Positions 60,247 through 64,000 of a DNA stretch of 64,000 nucleotides are shown here, one piece after another. The notes beneath the pieces were generated by a model. The model searched no databases. It was not told where the DNA came from and was given only the letters and a program-made list of their open reading frames with translations. This DNA comes from Ulota crispa (taxonomy: Eukaryota > Streptophyta > Bryopsida > Orthotrichales > Orthotrichaceae). The position numbers and the translations under genes were made by a program. The DNA lies in assembly GCA_963920765.1 (NCBI GenBank), contig OY987242.1, positions 27,366,002-27,430,001 of the forward strand, written 5' to 3'. Within the stretch, counting starts at the first letter, position 1, and every line of letters starts with the position of its first letter.

Positions 60247-62093
60247 TTAAATTAAAGATGTTACGCACCTTGGATGAAATTGACCAAATTTAGTCAAATG
60301 AACGTGCAATGGAGTTTTGTACCTCATATCTTTGTTCAGTATACGTCCCTTTTGAAGTACCTGAAGGGACGCCTTAAAGTGTGCCAATCTTGAGAGGTTG
60401 ATGGGAGATCTGCAGGCGATGAGAGCAGACCGGTTGTTTTGCAGAGAGTTTTCAGGAGGCAATTTACCAAACCGAGGGAGAAATGCAGTACATGTCAGCT
60501 AATTCCAGTTGCATACAAAAGTACTGTCTCATTCTTGAGTGAACGGAAAGTCTCTCACCAAAACAAAAGACTTCAAACTGTACTTGTACCAATCCAACTA
60601 TTCATTTTAGTCAACAAAGTGTTGATACAACACATTTGACAATAGTGAATCGAAGGAAACATTTTTCCTAGTACTGCAGTGCAAAACACAAAATCAACAA
60701 GTTTTTGGTAAAAAATGTCAAATGGTTGCCAAATCTGAATGTGATTTTTTTTTTTGTTTTTTGTTTTGTTTTGTTTTGTTGTTGTTAACTGCTGTAACTT
60801 CAATCTATTTTTTTATTCTAAGACCTTTTTGCTTGTAGTTACAAAGGGTTTCAACTTATTGAGGGGTGTTATGAATAGCTTATATGATTGTTAAGTCTTT
60901 GTAATTTTATGTTGTCTTGCACCATAGCCTCCAGTGAGCAAGGAGGTCTTACAAAAAAATAAAAAATAAACCAAAAGAAATCTAAAAAAACAACGGTTGT
61001 AGTTTGGATGAATTAGATAAAAACTAGCTAGATTTTTGGAAATTGTCTAATTCAAATATAAGTATATAGGCAAGAACTAAAAAAACCATTGAAAAATGAG
61101 AAGTGTAGAATTTTTATTGAGGAAGCTTAGAATCTCTGAGCACATTAATACAGGGATTGTTGTGTAGCATTCTCTCCAATGTAAAGAAATATGAGAGGTT
61201 CACCTAGTAAGATGTTTGCCAAAATTTTTTTTTTTTGCATGTAAGTGTTTTCTATATGCTTGCTTCCACATTTGTGGGAGTTAGTAACAAATCTTTTAGG
61301 GATTATGTACAAAGTTCTAAAAAAAATAGCAAACGCTATGATTATGTGGTTAGAATGCATACTTTACCTTTTAGGTTTATAACAACATGCTTTAAAAGTT
61401 ACTGAAACTAGATGTGAGATTCTAGATATATAATTCTAAAGTGGTAGGTTTGAGCACTTAGAAGTAAAGGAACTAAGAGGGCCTTAGAAACTCAACAAGA
61501 TTCAACCAATGATCATGTTGTAGCACCCTCAACAACAAGAATCTCAAGAAGCAAGAAATGCAAGGCTTAGCACCAATCTCAGCAACGGAGAAAGCATTAA
61601 AGCATGTAACAAAATTAGTCTAATTCAAAGCCCTCAAGGAAGAAAACGTTCCAAAAAACTTGTTAAGGTCAAAAGATCATCAACTGACAAATATGCGACT
61701 TTAATATCTTTTATAATATGTAATTTAAAAAAAATAGTATTGAGAATTGTTTCCCTTCCAAATACTCCTTGCTTTTGAGGTGCTTCGTAATTGTACATGG
61801 AGGGGTCTCATTGAAAGATGACCAATTGACCATTGTTCATAGTTCTTTGCACAATGATTGCATCAATGGCTGTGATCTAGCTTACAAGGACGTCATCTCT
61901 TGAGGATTTGGATGTGATGATCTTGTTGACTTCTTTGCACATACTTATTGCAATGCCTCTTGCTTGGTTGATTAGTGAGACCAATAGCATATTCAACTGC
62001 AATCAAAATCCATGTCATTAAGTACACAAACAAAAGAAAAAAAAGAAAAAAAATCAAATCCAAAGAACTTGCAACAAAAGTACTACTCTTATT
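60247..62093. other. Intergenic, no gene
   Basis: AT-rich sequence with a GTTTT repeat at about 60745-60785. No supported coding or element border. Confidence 0.4.
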
Positions 62094-62323
62094 AAGGTAG
62101 GAGGTTCTAAAACCAAGCGGGTTCTAAAACCAATCAACTCTAGGAACTCCTGACATTTTGGAAACAATATCTACTACTCTCATTAATGAGTTAGGTGAGC
62201 TTAGCAATATGCTAAGCTCACCTAACTCATTAATGAGAGTAGTAGATATTGTTTCCAAAATGTCAGGAGTTCCTAGAGTTGATTGGTTTTAGAACCCGCT
62301 TGGTTTTAGAACCTCCTACCTTA
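62094..62323. repeat. 230-bp perfect palindrome (TAAGGTAGG-ended foldback MITE)
   Basis: taaggtaggaggttctaaaa... is repeated inverted without visible mismatch to ...ttttagaacctcctacctta around a loop of a few bases at about 62208 (gcaatatgc). Its termini belong to the family at 20284 and 58511. Confidence 0.9.
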
Positions 62324-63226
62324 GTAACATTAACCTTAGTAACATTAACCTTAGATGACCAAACATTCACGGATTTGAAATGACCAATTCAATTGATTGA
62401 GTTATGCAAAAAATAATTCAAACAGGGTTGATTTTTGTATTGGACAAACTTGGTGAAAATTGCTTGTGTTGATCTTCAATCACATGAGGAGCTCTTGTTC
62501 AAATTGAGCTAAATTTAAAAAAACAAGTTGTCAAAGATTCCAGATTCATAACTGCAATCATTGTGTCAGTTCTGAGTTTTGAGGCAATCTTGTCACTCTC
62601 TCATTTGGCTGGTCAAAACAAAGATTCATAACCCTTGTAACAACCAAAAAGTGCAAATCTAAACCTTCGAGATCCAATGAAATGAATTGGCATTACGTCC
62701 AATCACGTTCTCAACCTTGCAGCTTTTCATGGTTACCTAATCCATGTAGCCTCTCAAAAGTCTCCCACGGAAGTACAAACGGAATTCTACGGGTTTTTCA
62801 TGTCACTAGGAAGCCAAACCAGTTGACGTTACTGGACAATAAAAGTTACAGATGAATGAAATATATCTACTTCGTCTGCAGCAGCATACTTCAATTTCAC
62901 TGTCACCACTCCACAAAGTTCAAGCTCATCAAGTGACAATCAGATGCCAAGGCAAATGTAGAAGTGATATCACTCTCAGCTCCGTGAGTGCAAGCACGTG
63001 GATTTCCAAGGATGTACCTCAAGATATCCAAGTTCCTGCACAGCCATTGCACCTAAGAAAATCAAATGTGCTCTGGATTTTGCACTTCAACTACAGACAG
63101 TGGGTTTCAGAGTAGCCACTTCTACTGTTGAAGCTGTCATCGTCGATTAGAACTTGCCATGTGATGCTCTCGCATTCTTCAACAACTCTTCCAATGTTGG
63201 AAATTGGCACCCAACAGTTTTCACTA
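62324..63226 (-). other. 3' flank of the small membrane-protein gene; otherwise empty
   Basis: GC content rises from about 62840. The region lies just after the TAG at 63227-63229, so it may include its 3' untranslated sequence. Open frames on both strands here lack family features. Confidence 0.35.
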
Positions 63227-63496
63227 CTAAAACTCAGCTCTACGCTTTGGCTTTGTGATTGGAGATTCATCTTCATATGACTCCTCTTCCTCTATTAGAA
63301 CTTTGAGAGACGGTGGGGTTTCAAAAGTACCTGGCACTTTTGCCCCCTTCAATAGCTTTCCTTCTGTTGGTCCTTTCATTAAAATGTTGGAAGCACTTGG
63401 GTGTTGAACATTTTGCCTTCTTAACTGCCGATACTCTGATATACCCACAGCACATAGGATCAACAAAACTGACAGACCTAAGAGCACGATGTACAT
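63227..63496 (-). CDS. Possible small one-pass membrane protein, 89 aa, unknown family
   Basis: ATG at 63494-63496, TAG at 63227-63229. Residues 2-20 (YIVLLGLSVLLILCAVGIS) form a clear transmembrane segment, followed by a charged tail with an acidic cluster (EEEESYEDES) and a basic end (KPKRRAEF). An in-frame TGA lies just upstream of the ATG, and an acceptor-like TTTGACAG lies before that, so a non-coding 5' exon is possible. It begins only 237 bp downstream of the helicase stop on the same strand, so it could also lie in that transcript's 3' region. I do not recognise the family. Confidence 0.4.
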   Translation of the reverse strand: MYIVLLGLSVLLILCAVGISEYRQLRRQNVQHPSASNILMKGPTEGKLLKGAKVPGTFETPPSLKVLIEEEESYEDESPITKPKRRAEF

Positions 63497-63732
63497 TCCT
63501 TTTAGTCAATATACACCTCCTGTCAAAGAAGTGATATTAGAATATCCATCATAGATTATGCATGCTATATCCAAACAACACAATCTTTGGTGCGTTGGAT
63601 TCCTCTTTCATTTTCCAACTGGAACGAATAGAAATTTGACCAGTCTAACCATGCTCGACAGCAAAAATGGGGATTTGGGTGTCCGTACCTCGGCTTGCCC
63701 ATGAGAAACGGATGTAGTTGAAGAAGGTGACT

Positions 63733-64000
63733 TCAAGTCTCGTAAGCACTCCCAGGGATATCATGAATTGGTCGTCCTTTCTCATTTCGAGCCATGATGC
63801 GCCTTGCCATGGCTACTTGTTTCCCAAGAGCGAAAACGAAGACCTTGCCCGTGCCTCCTGCACCTCGAGCGGTCCTGCCAACTCGTCTCACATACTCGCT
63901 TGGATCACGAGGGAAGTCAAACAGTACCACATGCTCAACATCAAACGAGTCCAATCCCCGGGAAGCTCTGAAAGGTGCCAAGAGACCATCGTTAGCTATT
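63733..64000 (-). CDS. DEAD-box ATP-dependent RNA helicase, C-terminal end (partial)
   Basis: The frame is open from the window edge to TGA at 63733-63735. It carries helicase motif V ([20 protein letters not shown]) and motif VI ([11 protein letters not shown]), then [19 protein letters not shown] and a short end ([15 protein letters not shown]). Motifs V and VI bind ATP and RNA in the second RecA lobe of superfamily 2 helicases. The '[19 protein letters not shown]' wording and the 'ARRIMERN.KGHP.HDVP.AYE'-like ending are, as I recall, those of plant organellar helicases of the RH50 type; a search is needed to confirm the subgroup. No intron is seen in this part. The N-terminal lobe (Q motif, Walker A, DEAD) lies outside the window. 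Confidence 0.9.
   Translation of the reverse strand, partial: IANDGLLAPFRASRGLDSFDVEHVVLFDFPRDPSEYVRRVGRTARGAGGTGKVFVFALGKQVAMARRIMARNEKGRPIHDIPGSAYET

Overview
The window looks like nuclear DNA of a green plant (streptophyte), probably not a seed plant, but I cannot name the species. Three observations support this. The genes are split by many short GT-AG introns. The right edge carries the end of a DEAD-box RNA helicase that resembles the plastid-type plant helicases. Two repeats have plant CACTA-type ends (CACTAGTAGAAAA and CACTAGAAGAAAA). Exons are GC-richer than the surrounding DNA, which is very AT-rich.

Left block (1-10509): two genes, both on the minus strand. The distal one (1-852, open at the window edge) is an unrecognised protein with an N-terminal coiled coil and an acidic Asn/Gly/Asp tract; its frame has one TGA at codon 23. 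Upstream of it lies an 18-exon gene (1705-10509) that I assembled exon by exon. It encodes a 640-residue RING, B-box, coiled-coil and MATH protein with the architecture of the animal E3 ligase TRIM37. Its introns and 3' flank carry small transposons, including one with an intact 9-base target duplication.

Middle block (about 10.5-62.9 kb): no gene I can defend. It is a dense, nested collection of non-autonomous DNA transposons. The dominant group is about 20 copies that begin TTAACCC(C)TWAA and end with the inverted form, in several length classes (about 240, 650-820, 930-960 bp). These are piggyBac-like by their ends. Two copies sit inside long inverted repeats whose other arm preserves the empty TTAA site, so TTAA-specific insertion can be read within the window itself. 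Other families include a Mutator-like pair, CACTA-like elements, a Tc1/mariner foldback with a readable transposase C-terminus, a hAT-like transposase relic, an 887-bp near-perfect palindrome, a 2.5-kb inverted repeat, a tRNA-derived SINE-like unit, several miRNA-sized perfect hairpins, and minisatellites.

Right block (62.9-64.0 kb): a possible small one-pass membrane protein (63227-63496, minus) just downstream of the helicase 3' end (63733-64000, minus, open at the window edge).

All exon calls come from reading splice signals and family resemblance by eye; no search, alignment program or transcript was available.
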